Made by a program: the position numbers and the translations under genes
Source of the DNA: VXPQ01 sp965116435
Lineage (GTDB): Bacteria > Bacteroidota > Rhodothermia > Rhodothermales > VXPQ01
Assembly: GCA_965116435.1 (NCBI GenBank)
Contig: OZ220686.1
Location: forward strand, 310,001-374,000
DNA length: 64,000 nt
Direction of reading: 5' to 3'
Notes under the pieces: generated by a model
Told to the model about the DNA's origin: nothing
The model's input: the letters and a program-made list of their open reading frames with translations, nothing else
Database searches by the model: none
Shown: positions 43,846 to 52,375 of the stretch, piece after piece
How positions within the stretch are numbered: the first letter of the stretch is position 1
How the letters are laid out: every line of letters begins with the position of its first letter

Positions 43846-46189
43846 AGGTGCAGGAGCCTCTGATCCAGACCGCTTCGCTCCGTCCGGCGCGTTCGCGGGC
43901 GCAGGAGGCCGTACGCCCTCGGGCCGCACCCTGATCCTGCTGGGGCTGCTGGTCCTCGCCATGGGCGGCATGGCGTGGGGGGCTGCGGCGCCGGAAACCC
44001 GCGGGGCCTTCGTCGCGTCGGCGCTGGCCGCTGGCGCGCTCTGCGTCCTCGTCTGGAAACACGGGGATGTCTCCATGCCCGTCGTGATTGGCCTGGCCCT
44101 CGCGTTCCGGCTGGCCGTATGCTGGCTGCCCCCGACCCTCTCCGACGACGCCTACCGGTACGTATGGGACGGCCTCGTGCAGGCCGAAGGGCATAATCCG
44201 TATCTGCATGCGCCGGACAGCCCGGACCTCGAAGCCCTGCGAGACGAACCCCTGTACGAGGAACTCAATTCGCAGCGCCTGCACACGGTATACCCGCCCG
44301 TCTCCCAGCTCGTGTTCCGGATCGGGGCCGTGTTTTACGACCGGGGGTGGGTCGTTTCCTGGTTTGTGATCAAGGGGATTCTCGCGCTCCTTGAGTTCGG
44401 AGCCGTACTTGTGCTGGCGCGCATGCTTTCTCCCCGGCAATTGCTGCTCTACGCATGGAACCCGGCGGTGGCGCTGGTCGGAGCCGGGCAGGGACACAGC
44501 GAAGCAGCCATGGCGCTGTTTCTGGCGCTGGCGTTGTATGCGTTGCGAAAGGACCAGGGCGTCCGGGCGTCCGTCTGGCTGGCCTGTGCCGGCGGGGTCA
44601 AACTATATCCGTTTTTGCTGCTTCCTTTTCTGTGGCGTCGCTTTGGCTGGAAGAGCGTAGCGGCGAGCCTCGGCATGGCGCTTCTGCCCGCGTTGCCGTT
44701 CTTGCATGTTGGAATAACGGATATCATGCAAAACATGGGATCATCGCTTCATCTCTATGTGCGCCTTTTTGAATTTAATGCTGGATTATACTATTGCTTG
44801 AAGTATTTTTTGATGCTTTTGACGGGATTGGACGTGGGAAAACTGCTCGGGCCGATGCTTGCGGCGGCGTATCTGGGGGGGCTGGGGGCGCTCTATGCGG
44901 GCTATGCGCGGCGCAGAAAACCCACCGGAACCGGTTGGAAAGCCTGGGCGGATTCGCACGCAAAAAAGCATGACACCCGAGGAGCGATACCTACGCTCCC
45001 TGCCGGAGCCGGCTGGAAGGCCTGGGCGGATTCGCACGGCATTTTGCGGGAAGATGGCCCCCTGCGGCCTCTGTTTGTTTGGGCGGCGGGCGGATTTCTT
45101 GTATGCGCCACCACCGTGCATCCGTGGTATTTGCTGGGCGTGCTTGTGCTCGCTGCGCCTGCGGAACGCCCGGCATGGCATTGGTGGGGGCTGTCCCTGT
45201 GCTCGCTCGGGACCTATTGGCTCTATACGGGCGGCCCCTACTGGCTGTGGGTCTGGATGGGGTGGGGCGGATGGACCGCGCTGGCCGCCTGGCGCTATCG
45301 CGGTCCGCTCACGGACCTGTTGTTGCGGGCCCGCGCCGCCCGCAAAGCCGCCCGCGTGGCGCGTTTTCTGGCGGGGTCCCGGTCGGTGCTGGATGTGGGA
45401 GCCGCCGAAGGATATGTCGGCGCGAACGTGGAGAAACGTCTTGCGGCGAACGCGGCGAAACGCCTTGCGGCGGGCAGGTGGGGAGCGGTGCGTTTTCTGG
45501 CGGGGTCCCGTTCCGTGCTGGATGTGGGGGCCGCCGAGGGGTATGTCGGGGCTAATGTGGCGAAACGCCTTGGCGCGAACGCGGCGAAACGCCTTGGGGC
45601 GAGCAAGGAGGTAGCCGTGCGCCTGGTGGATATTCAGGATCGGAACCGGACTTCGCTGCCGCTGGACGTATACGACGGGCAGCGTTTGCCCTACGCTTCC
45701 GATGCGTTCGATGCGGCTCTCCTGATTTTCGTCCTGCACCACGCCGACCGCCCGGAGGCGCTGCTCCGCGAAACCTTACGGGTGGGCCAGCGCGTAGCGA
45801 TCCTCGAATCGACGTATGTATGGGGATGGGAACGGGCCTTGCTCGGACTGCTGGATCGGCTGGCGAATCGCCTGCGGGCGGAGGGTTCTGGGACCGGGTT
45901 GGAGGGTTCTATGTCTGGGTCAAAAGGGCCTGCGCCCAAGTCGGAAGGGTCTACGCCCAAGTTGGAGAGGTCTGCGCCCAGGTTGCGGGGGGGGGGGGTG
46001 TCCAGACTGGAGGGGCCGCTGGGCTTTCGGACCCATGAGGCCTGGCTGGATTGTTTTCGCGAGATGGGACTCCGGGTGGTGCACTCAGCACAGTCTCGCC
46101 GGTGCGTGGACCGGCAATCGCTGTTTGTGGTGGAGTGGGGAGATGGGGTAGCGGGGGGTGTTTCCCCGAGCAAGGATGCCCCTCGCTAA
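43835..46189 (+). CDS. Membrane glycosyltransferase fused to a SAM methyltransferase, with internal duplications and a G12 tract
   Basis: 784 aa. Residues about 30-480 form a polytopic GT87/GT39-like mannosyltransferase with WDGLVQAEGHNPY, the conserved acidic loop after the first membrane segments, and a Trp-rich end (WYLLGVLVLAAP). A class I SAM-methyltransferase domain follows: motif I VLDVGAAEGYVGANV occurs twice because of a 129-bp tandem duplication (45362-45490, 45491-45619). A 78-bp repeat (GWKAWADSH, 44933 and 45011) interrupts the membrane domain. A linker of repeated GS-K/S-P units contains a G12 tract (45987-45998) before the end of the methyltransferase. It starts 11 bp inside the RsbW-like gene. 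Likely role: lipid-linked sugar transfer with a methyl cap, inference. Confidence 0.8.
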   Translation: MSGKGAGASDPDRFAPSGAFAGAGGRTPSGRTLILLGLLVLAMGGMAWGAAAPETRGAFVASALAAGALCVLVWKHGDVSMPVVIGLALAFRLAVCWLPPTLSDDAYRYVWDGLVQAEGHNPYLHAPDSPDLEALRDEPLYEELNSQRLHTVYPPVSQLVFRIGAVFYDRGWVVSWFVIKGILALLEFGAVLVLARMLSPRQLLLYAWNPAVALVGAGQGHSEAAMALFLALALYALRKDQGVRASVWLACAGGVKLYPFLLLPFLWRRFGWKSVAASLGMALLPALPFLHVGITDIMQNMGSSLHLYVRLFEFNAGLYYCLKYFLMLLTGLDVGKLLGPMLAAAYLGGLGALYAGYARRRKPTGTGWKAWADSHAKKHDTRGAIPTLPAGAGWKAWADSHGILREDGPLRPLFVWAAGGFLVCATTVHPWYLLGVLVLAAPAERPAWHWWGLSLCSLGTYWLYTGGPYWLWVWMGWGGWTALAAWRYRGPLTDLLLRARAARKAARVARFLAGSRSVLDVGAAEGYVGANVEKRLAANAAKRLAAGRWGAVRFLAGSRSVLDVGAAEGYVGANVAKRLGANAAKRLGASKEVAVRLVDIQDRNRTSLPLDVYDGQRLPYASDAFDAALLIFVLHHADRPEALLRETLRVGQRVAILESTYVWGWERALLGLLDRLANRLRAEGSGTGLEGSMSGSKGPAPKSEGSTPKLERSAPRLRGGGVSRLEGPLGFRTHEAWLDCFREMGLRVVHSAQSRRCVDRQSLFVVEWGDGVAGGVSPSKDAPR
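44933..45038 (+). repeat. 78-bp repeat within the membrane domain
   Basis: GGTTGGAAAGCCTGGGCGGA at 44933 recurs as GGCTGGAAGGCCTGGGCGGA at 45011, coding GWKAWADSH twice. The copies are 26 codons apart, so the frame is kept. It sits in a loop between membrane segments. Confidence 0.85.
45362..45619 (+). repeat. 129-bp in-frame tandem duplication of a SAM-binding motif
   Basis: Two 129-bp units (45362-45490 and 45491-45619) coding the same 43-residue segment, including the SAM-binding motif VLDVGAAEGYVG. Duplication of motif I inside one methyltransferase domain would insert an extra strand-loop-helix and could impair folding, unless the protein tolerates a longer first beta-alpha unit. Confidence 0.88.
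45987..45998 (+). repeat. G12 tract in the glycosyltransferase-methyltransferase gene
   Basis: Twelve G coding RGGGV in the Ser/Gly/Lys linker before the last 65 residues of the methyltransferase domain. In frame at the present length. Slippage by one or two G would truncate or re-frame the C-terminal end, giving an altered methyltransferase. Confidence 0.85.
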
Positions 46190-46777
46190 GGTGCGGCCTG
46201 TCCCGGACAACCTGTCCGCTATGTCCCTGCGGCGCACGGGTGCGGGTGGCAGAAGACGCGGGGACGGCAGGGCACGATGCAGGTGTCGGTGACGCGGGTG
46301 CGCGTATTTCCGGCCCGACATTGCGGTACCCTGCGCGTCTCAGGGACTCTCCGGGCTGTTGTCGCAGGAGTGCACGGTTTTTACTGTGATCAGAGGTGGG
46401 CCAAAAAAGCGAAAGCCCCGGTCCATCCCTTAACTCGAAGAGCGGGGGAGGACCGGGGCGATCGCTTGGGTGGGGGGCAAGTGGTGTCGAAGGAGGCAGA
46501 TGAAGGAATACGCGAGCGGTTTTTCCTGTGATCAGGGGCGGCAAAGGGGCGAACGTCCCCGGTCCATCCCCTTAACTCGAAGAACGGGGGAGGACCGGGG
46601 CGATCGCTTGGGTGGGGGGCAAGTGGTTTCGAAGGAGACAGATGAATGAATACGCGGGCGGTTTTTCCTGTGATCAGGGGCGGCAAAGGGGCGAGCGTCC
46701 CCGGTCCATCCCTTTAACTCGAAGAGCGGGGGAGGACCGGGGCGATCGCTTGGGTGGGGGGCAAGTGGTGCGGAAGA
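46190..46777. repeat. Gap with 142-bp tandem hairpin array
   Basis: Two and three-quarter copies of a 142-bp unit fill 46388-46777 (GATCAG landmarks at 46388, 46530 and 46672). Each unit has a GC-rich hairpin, arms CCCCGGTCC and GGACCGGGG around TAACTCGAAGA, followed by CGATCGCTTGGGTGGGGGGC. No ORF is supported. It lies between a rightward gene (stop at 46189) and the leftward TetR gene (stop at 46778), so hairpins could act as bidirectional transcript-end structures, or the units could be a short RNA family. Confidence 0.75.
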
Positions 46778-48025
46778 TTAATCTCGCATTCGTAGTTTCG
46801 ATTCGGAAAACAGTGGGTCCCCGAAGAGGGAAAGCGTTGCGGCGGCGGACGATTCTTCGTCGGTTTCTCCGGTTTTCCCAGAGCGTCCCGCCTGGTCTGC
46901 GCCGCCCGCTCGTTCAGGTCGTTCGGCGCGGTACGCGCGCGTCCACGAGCGAGGGGGATAGGCGGCGACCAGCGTTTCCGCATAGAGGGCGCCGCTTGTC
47001 AGTAGCGCCACGGCCTGGTTGAGCGCCGCAACCCGATGCTCGACCGGAACCTGTTCGAGCGACGTTCCACGCAGGCGAGCGCACGCCCAGGCCCCTTCCA
47101 TCAGCACATACAGGCGGTGGACGGTTCCGGCAATGTCCCGAAAACCGGCGTCGGCGCTCCATTTTTGCAATTCGGCGCGGATGGCCTCCTTGTGGCGGCG
47201 AGCAAGCCGGTTTGCCGCATGCTCCGCGTCGGGGTATTCGCTCAAGGCCATCTGGAACGGGCACCCCCGGCAGCGGGGCGAGGCCGTGCGTTCGGCCAGG
47301 ACGAAGAAAAACGCCTTGATCTTTTCCAGAGGAGTCCGGGCGCTTTCGGTGCTTTTGCGAAGCCAGTGCAGGACCTGGGCGGCTTCTATGCCGAGGTACT
47401 CCAGTACAAGTTCGTCCTTGGACTTGAAATACCGGTATAGCGTGCGCTTCGCTACGCCGGCCTCGCGGGAAATAGCGTCCACAGACACCGCCTGATACCC
47501 CTTGGCTCCGAACAACGCATCGGCGGCGCTCAGAATATCCGTACGCAATTGTTCTCCTTGCACCTCGGGCTGGGCCCGACCGGTTGCATTCATGTCGTGC
47601 GGTGTTTGCGGGGGTGTTTCGCGAGATTTTGCCGGGGATGTTTCTTGGAACGTTTCCTGGGGCGTTTCCCGAGGTGTTTTGCGGGATGTTGCCGAGGATG
47701 TTTCCCGGGGCGTTTCCCGAGAGGAGGCTTCCTGAGGCGTTTCGCCGCGTGTTTCCCGGGACGTTTCTCCGTGCGTTTCCCGGGGTATTTCCTGAGGCAT
47801 TTCTTGGGGTGTTGCCCGAGGTGTTTCGCGGGATGTTGCCGAAGATGCTTTGCCGAGCGCTTCGCGGGGAGTTGCTCGAGAGGAGGCTTCCTGAGGCGTT
47901 TCTCGAGGCATTTCGCCGCGTGTTTCCTGAGGCGTTTCTCCGTGCGTTTCCCGGGGCGCGGCGGTGCGCTTCGGCGGCGCCGGGTGATACGCGCGATGCG
48001 CCGTGATATTTTGGGTGATCGGCAT
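46778..48025 (-). CDS. TetR family regulator with repeat-rich N-terminal extension
   Basis: The core regulator starts at the Met at 47593 (MNATGRAQPEV; 271 aa): HTH in ILSAADALFGAKGYQAVSVD and AISREAGVAKRTLYRYFKSK, then a typical all-alpha ligand domain. Upstream, the frame stays open through 47594-47975, a 12-15 bp tandem array coding PRET, GETP, QETS-type units, to an ATG at 48025 (415 aa). Both starts are possible; the longer one is shown because the repeat is kept in frame. The acidic C-terminal end (ATLSLFGDPLFSESKLRMRD) is also unusual. Five 18-bp operator-like palindromes lie upstream at 48204-48354, so autoregulation is probable. Confidence 0.8.
   Translation of the reverse strand: MPITQNITAHRAYHPAPPKRTAAPRETHGETPQETRGEMPRETPQEASSRATPREALGKASSATSRETPRATPQEMPQEIPRETHGETSRETRGETPQEASSRETPRETSSATSRKTPRETPQETFQETSPAKSRETPPQTPHDMNATGRAQPEVQGEQLRTDILSAADALFGAKGYQAVSVDAISREAGVAKRTLYRYFKSKDELVLEYLGIEAAQVLHWLRKSTESARTPLEKIKAFFFVLAERTASPRCRGCPFQMALSEYPDAEHAANRLARRHKEAIRAELQKWSADAGFRDIAGTVHRLYVLMEGAWACARLRGTSLEQVPVEHRVAALNQAVALLTSGALYAETLVAAYPPRSWTRAYRAERPERAGGADQAGRSGKTGETDEESSAAATLSLFGDPLFSESKLRMRD
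47594..47975 (-). repeat. Degenerate 12-15 bp coding repeat
   Basis: About thirty short units (core CGTTTCCCGAGG on the plus strand, meaning PRET/SRET on the minus strand) fill 380 bp upstream of the TetR core without a stop in the minus-strand frame. Unit length is a multiple of three. It could be a real disordered domain or a transcribed leader repeat. Confidence 0.75.
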
Positions 48026-48639
48026 GTTTTCGTGCCTGCGCTGCTTTTTCCGTCCGTGTCGTTCCGTAGGCGTAGCCCTTTCCGTAAAACGTGTCTGTCG
48101 TTCCCTAAGGCATATCCATCTTTCTGTAAGGCGCATCCCGTACTCTTCGGTTGCCGGCTGCCGGATTCCTGATTTCCCAGGTTTTCCAGGCGGATACCAA
48201 CGGGTAGACCGCACGGTATACACGGGCATCATAAGAAGTAGACCCGACGGTATACCCGCTTGTTCCCACAGTATACTGCTCGGTCTACTTTTGTTCCGGT
48301 AAGTATACCGATCGGTATACAGCAAACGATTGGTCGGTATACTGACCGGTATACCGATTGTGTTTACAGGAGGGCGAGGGGGGTGGGACGTACTAAGGAG
48401 ACGGCACAGGGGCTGGGCCGTCCAGTCGATGCGAGGAAAGCCCGGAACGTGCGTCCGGGATGCAAGGAGGGAGGCAGCGGAGAGGGCGGGGCCGCCGGTG
48501 GAGAGGGCGCCGCGCAAGCCGGATTTCAGGGCGATTCTCGCGGCGTACAGCGTGCTACTATGCGGTTTTCCGGCGTTTGTCGTGCGAGAGCGCGGCGAGA
48601 TACGCGCAAAAAGAAGCCGAAACGAGGCCGCTTTCGAGA
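48026..48639. other. Regulatory gap upstream of the TetR gene
   Basis: This stretch holds short repeated words (CCGTAGGCGT/TTTCCGTAAAAC/TTTCTGTAAGGC, about 48050-48130), then the five phased operators (48204-48354), then a 250-bp stretch without visible signals. Open frames on the plus strand (for example 48330-48701) look random and are not called. Confidence 0.6.
48204..48354. promoter_or_regulatory. Five phased 18-bp operator-like palindromes
   Basis: GTAGACCGCACGGTATAC (48204-48221), GTAGACCCGACGGTATAC (48238-48255), GTATACTGCTCGGTCTAC (48271-48288), GTATACCGATCGGTATAC (48303-48320, a perfect palindrome) and GTATACTGACCGGTATAC (48337-48354). Starts are 34, 33, 32 and 34 bp apart, about three helical turns, so the sites lie on the same face. 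A dimeric TetR family protein binding each 18-mer fits the adjacent regulator at 46778; the identity of the binder is inference. Confidence 0.8.
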
Positions 48640-49680
48640 TTAATCGTGCGTGGCGCAGGCGGTATTGCTCGACCAGGCGCGATATTCGTTATCGATCTTG
48701 AAAATGTACGCCCCGGAGTAGCACTGGAACGCAACAAAAGAAATTATGCATGCGACAAAGTCCTGCTGGTCCTCGCTTCCCTGCAAGGCGTCGGCGCGAA
48801 CCATGCAACCCGGGGGGAAATCCAGCAGATAAGAATCAAGTTCAATATCCGTAGGCCACAGGTCCTGCATATCCGCGAAGTATCCGAATTGTGCGTGCTC
48901 GTTTATATCTCCGCGGGCATTGAATGCGTCTACGTTCGCGAATGCAGGAACGCTGGTCACAGAGAGCAGAGGAAGCTTCTCCCAGCCAACTGCAATGACG
49001 CCCTCTGGCGTTAAATGCTCATCCAGAATATCGAACAGATCGGAAACTTCCATGGGCTGCGCCTCATCCCACTCTTCTGCCGCAAATCTCAGGGATCTCG
49101 TTGCCTGATCCCATGCGTCCGCCGCCTTGAGCCATGTCTTGTAGGCAACGCCTTGCGCATCTGCCACACGTTCCCACTCGTAGCCGATCGACCACCGTTC
49201 GTATCCCCAGTCTCCCAACTCTTTTTTGAGGGAGTCCGACAGCGCTCTCGCCACGCTTTCCTCTGCCTGTGCGTCCAAAGCCATTTGTTGGGCGAATGCG
49301 GCGTTTGTCCGCGCCCTGGAAACACTTTCCAGTAATTCCAAAGCCCTTTTTCGGGAGAAAGACGTATCCGAAAAGTCCCTGTGCGCCAAGGTTCTTTCCT
49401 GCTGCACCGCAATCACATCTTCGGTCCGCGAAATCATTTTTAGCCAATCCGCAATATTATCCTCAACATGTTGTCCTGTCTCTGTTTCTGATCTCTTGAC
49501 ATTGGCGCGGACGGTTGCTGCCCATCCTTCCGCCTCTCTGGCCCATGCCTCCGCCTCCGAGCTCGCCGCATCATTCTCTATTTCATGCAGATATGCCCCA
49601 AACACAACCTGCGCTGTCGCAGACGTGGGCGCGACCATGAGCATCATGCAGGCGATAGCTATCGGGAAACAGGTTTTCAT
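48640..49680 (-). CDS. Hypothetical exported protein with helical repeats
   Basis: 346 aa from the ATG at 49680. A signal peptide (CFPIAIACMMLMVAPTSATAQ) is followed by a strongly alpha-helical, Ala/Glu/Trp-rich region (repeated EAWAREAEGWAA, KAADAWDQATRSLRFAAEEWDEA) and a C-terminal globular part with four Cys (CMVRAD, CIISF, CYSG, CATHD) that could pair. No family recognised. A longer frame starting at 49821 lacks a signal peptide and is not chosen. On the same strand as the TetR gene, but 614 bp away. Confidence 0.7.
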   Translation of the reverse strand: MKTCFPIAIACMMLMVAPTSATAQVVFGAYLHEIENDAASSEAEAWAREAEGWAATVRANVKRSETETGQHVEDNIADWLKMISRTEDVIAVQQERTLAHRDFSDTSFSRKRALELLESVSRARTNAAFAQQMALDAQAEESVARALSDSLKKELGDWGYERWSIGYEWERVADAQGVAYKTWLKAADAWDQATRSLRFAAEEWDEAQPMEVSDLFDILDEHLTPEGVIAVGWEKLPLLSVTSVPAFANVDAFNARGDINEHAQFGYFADMQDLWPTDIELDSYLLDFPPGCMVRADALQGSEDQQDFVACIISFVAFQCYSGAYIFKIDNEYRAWSSNTACATHD

Positions 49681-49927
49681 GACGTAAAGATATGGCGCCC
49701 TTTGGCGCGGGGCAAGTTGTTTCTTGCAGATTTTTCTGGAGCGCGGCAGGCCTCGGATAACGCGAAAGGACGCAGCCTGTCCGCCCTTTGATCCTCTCGA
49801 GGAGCGCGTTACGGCTCCCATGACCCGAAGCGGCCGTGGTTTCCGCTGATTTCACCCATGGAAGCATAATGTCCGCCCGTACGAAGGCGTTGCGACGCGC
49901 TCGGCGACATGGCTTTAATCCGCCTCC

Positions 49928-50839
49928 CTAAAGCCCCAGGCTCTCCCGCACCTCGGCGAGCAGGGTGGAGGCGTCCTGGGCGGCGTCCACGTACAGGGCT
50001 TCGGAATGTCCCCGAAACCATGTTTCCTGGCGCTTGGCGTACCTGCGCGTGTTCTGCTTGATCAGGCGCGTCATTTCGGATTCGTCGATCTCGCCCTTGA
50101 GGAACGAGATGGGTTCCCGGTAGCCGATGGTGCGCAACGGGTTGAGGGCCGGATCGTACCCCGCCTCGAGAAGGCCGCGCACTTCGTCCACTAGGCCGTC
50201 GGCCAGCATGGCGTCTGCACGGCGTTCGATGCGGTCGTAGAGTTCGGCCCGGTCGCGGCGCAAAATGACCGTCTGGAAGACATACGGACTCCGCCGCCGC
50301 GCCTGGTGAAAACGGCTGAGGGGTATGCCGGTCGCTTCGTACACCTCAAGGGCGCGGGCAAGGCGCTGCGTTTTGGTGGCGTCCATCGTGGCGGCAGCCC
50401 GGGGATCGACCTTTTGCAGTGTGGCGTACAGCGCCTCCGGGCCGTCCTGCTCCAGGCGCCGCTGGACATCCGCCCGAACCGTAGCGGGAATGTCGGGAAT
50501 GTCGGCCAGGCCATGTTCGAGGGCGTGCAGATACAGGGTGGAGCCGCCGGCGACGAGTGGAATGCGCCCGCGACGCAGAATATCTCCAATGCGATCCCGC
50601 GCCTCGTCCATGAATCGGCCTGCTGAAAAAGGCTCGCCAAGCGACCGTTCGTTCACGAAATGATGGGGGAGGCGTTCGAGAATGTTCGGGGCGGGCTTCG
50701 CTACGCCAATGTGCAGTTCCCGATAGATCTGGCGACTATCCGTCGAGATGATTTCTATTTCAAGTATTTCTGAAATAGAAATGACTAGCTCCGTCTTGCC
50801 CACGGCAGTAGGACCTGTAATAACAGGTATTATTTTCAT
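49928..50839 (-). CDS. miaA: tRNA dimethylallyltransferase
   Basis: About 303 aa from the ATG at 50839 (MKIIPVITGPTAVGKT). Adds dimethylallyl to N6 of A37 in tRNAs reading UNN codons. P-loop GPTAVGKT, STDSRQIYRELHIGVAKP, the HHFVNE and GGSTLYLHALEHGL blocks, and the C-terminal RTIGYREPISFLKGE with NTRRYAKRQETWFRG are all present, as is typical. A start at 50884 adds 15 residues before the P-loop and is less likely. It marks the left border of the accessory island beginning at 51130. Confidence 0.95.
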   Translation of the reverse strand: MKIIPVITGPTAVGKTELVISISEILEIEIISTDSRQIYRELHIGVAKPAPNILERLPHHFVNERSLGEPFSAGRFMDEARDRIGDILRRGRIPLVAGGSTLYLHALEHGLADIPDIPATVRADVQRRLEQDGPEALYATLQKVDPRAAATMDATKTQRLARALEVYEATGIPLSRFHQARRRSPYVFQTVILRRDRAELYDRIERRADAMLADGLVDEVRGLLEAGYDPALNPLRTIGYREPISFLKGEIDESEMTRLIKQNTRRYAKRQETWFRGHSEALYVDAAQDASTLLAEVRESLGL

Positions 50840-51129
50840 TCCGTTATTGCTTGATTCGGGGTATTTGCGGGGAGTGCCAAGCACCTACCGGGCCTTGCGG
50901 CGGCAACGTTCAGGAGCGCGATACGGGGAGCAGCAGGGCGTCTGGTATGTATGTGGCCTATGGCGGCGGTTTCCAAAAACGAGGCAGGGGTTGCGTGGAG
51001 CCGGACACGAGGCCGCGGGGTCTGCGGGATCGGGTTAGATTTTCGGGCAAACGGTTTTCAGTGCCTGTTGTTAAGGAAACACGGGGGTGGACGCAACGCG
51101 CAGGGGCGACGATTGCCGGACCGGAGCGG

Positions 51130-52122
51130 TCAAGGCGTTGTCTCGTCTATATGGATGTAGTCCGCCGCGCTGTCGCGCAGGCGGTCCCGTTGATGCACGT
51201 ACACCATGGTCGTTTCGATTTTCTTGTGTCGGGCGTGCGACTGCACCTGCTGAATGGAGGCCCCGGATTCGATGGCGAGAGTGCAGCCTGTGTGGCGGAG
51301 CGAATGCGCCCCGATTTCCTTTGGAAGTCCGGCTCGCCGCGCCGTGCGATCCACAACGCCGTAGATGGAACGCTCCGAAAGGCGTTTCCCGAAACTGTTG
51401 TTGCTTAAAGAGCGCCAAAGGGGGCCGTCCGTAATGCCGTAATACGTTTTCATTCGGTCGATTTCTTCCACGACATGCGGGGGAATTTTCACGTACTGAT
51501 CGGCGCCGCCCTTTGTGTCGGGCAAATCGAGCACCTGATAGTCGCCGAGCATGCGAATATCCTCGACGTTCATGGCGGCGGCCTCGGAACGGCGCAATAC
51601 GCAGTGGAGCAGGGTGAGCAACAGGGCCCGGTCCCTTGGCGCCGAATGGGCTTGCTTGCCGTCCGGGCCAGGATTCGTCGCCGCCTGCACAAGCCGTCCG
51701 GCTTGCTCGGCGGTCAACACGATGCGGGCGCCGTCGCGGCCGCCCGATTTGCGGACCCGCCGCAAAACATGCCGGCTGGCCGGGTTGCGGGTCAATACGC
51801 CGAGAGCCACCAGCCATTCGAAAAATCCCCGAATGGCTGCGAGGCGGCGTTTGATGGTGGCGGGCTTGTAGCCGTTTTTTTCCATCTCCGCAATGTGCCG
51901 GTTAATGTCGGTAAACGACAGTTCACGCACCGTCACCGTGTCCGCAAAATCGGATCCGAAGAAAGCCGCCAGATCGTCTCCGTAGGCTTTACGGGTTTGG
52001 GGGCGGTCGTACCGATCCAGAAACGCTTCGACAAGGTTGGCGTCCGGGCGGATAATGCCCGTAGCGACATCCATCAAGGCGATCAAGTCGGCGGAAGAGA
52101 CGTTCTGGGACATGGGAGGCAT
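51130..52122 (-). CDS. Tyrosine recombinase/integrase
   Basis: 330 aa. N-terminal SAM-like core-binding domain (VEAFLDRYDRPQTRKAYGDDL), then the catalytic domain with Arg in CVLRRSEAAA, the HxLR block IGAHSLRHTGCTLA, HARHKKIETT and the Tyr nucleophile in MVYVHQRDRL. Such enzymes integrate and excise genomic islands. It lies at one edge of the restriction-modification and TIR segment, reading away from it. No tRNA target site was found next to it. A palindrome (52143-52170) sits 20 bp upstream of its start. Confidence 0.9.
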   Translation of the reverse strand: MPPMSQNVSSADLIALMDVATGIIRPDANLVEAFLDRYDRPQTRKAYGDDLAAFFGSDFADTVTVRELSFTDINRHIAEMEKNGYKPATIKRRLAAIRGFFEWLVALGVLTRNPASRHVLRRVRKSGGRDGARIVLTAEQAGRLVQAATNPGPDGKQAHSAPRDRALLLTLLHCVLRRSEAAAMNVEDIRMLGDYQVLDLPDTKGGADQYVKIPPHVVEEIDRMKTYYGITDGPLWRSLSNNSFGKRLSERSIYGVVDRTARRAGLPKEIGAHSLRHTGCTLAIESGASIQQVQSHARHKKIETTMVYVHQRDRLRDSAADYIHIDETTP

Positions 52123-52142
52123 TGGATTGGGAGTGTTATTTT

Positions 52143-52170
52143 ACTTCCGATAAGAACTGTTATCGGAAGT
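52143..52170. promoter_or_regulatory. 11-bp perfect inverted repeat upstream of the integrase
   Basis: Arms ACTTCCGATAA (52143-52153) and TTATCGGAAGT (52160-52170) separated by GAACTG. It lies between the divergent integrase and the rightward membrane-protein gene. It may be an operator for island genes or a recombinase core site. Confidence 0.7.
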
Positions 52171-52243
52171 AGAGACAGTATACGGCGTATAAAACGGGTT
52201 GTCAAGGGGTTTGGTGGTTTTTTTCGAGGGATTTCGTAGCGGG

Positions 52244-52273
52244 TTGACTTTGCCCGGGCGTTTTCTATATTAT
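52244..52273 (+). promoter_or_regulatory. Candidate sigma-A-like promoter
   Basis: TTGACT (52244-52249) followed after 16 or 18 bp by TATATT (52266-52271) or TATTAT (52268-52273), about 100 bp upstream of the membrane-protein gene and 560 bp upstream of the restriction gene. Spacing and sequence fit an E. coli-type promoter better than the Bacteroidota consensus, so its use here is uncertain. Confidence 0.45.
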
Positions 52274-52375
52274 ATCCGCATTCTCATTTTCGTAACATTT
52301 GGCGCCTTGCGCGGGCGTCCCATAGCGCGGGCGCGGGCCAAGCCTGCAACGCCCCTACTCAGACTCGATAACGAT

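Noticed and set aside
48330..48701. Plus-strand ORF in the TetR upstream gap
   Set aside because: Overlaps operators and the neighbouring gene, has no motif or plausible start; probably random.
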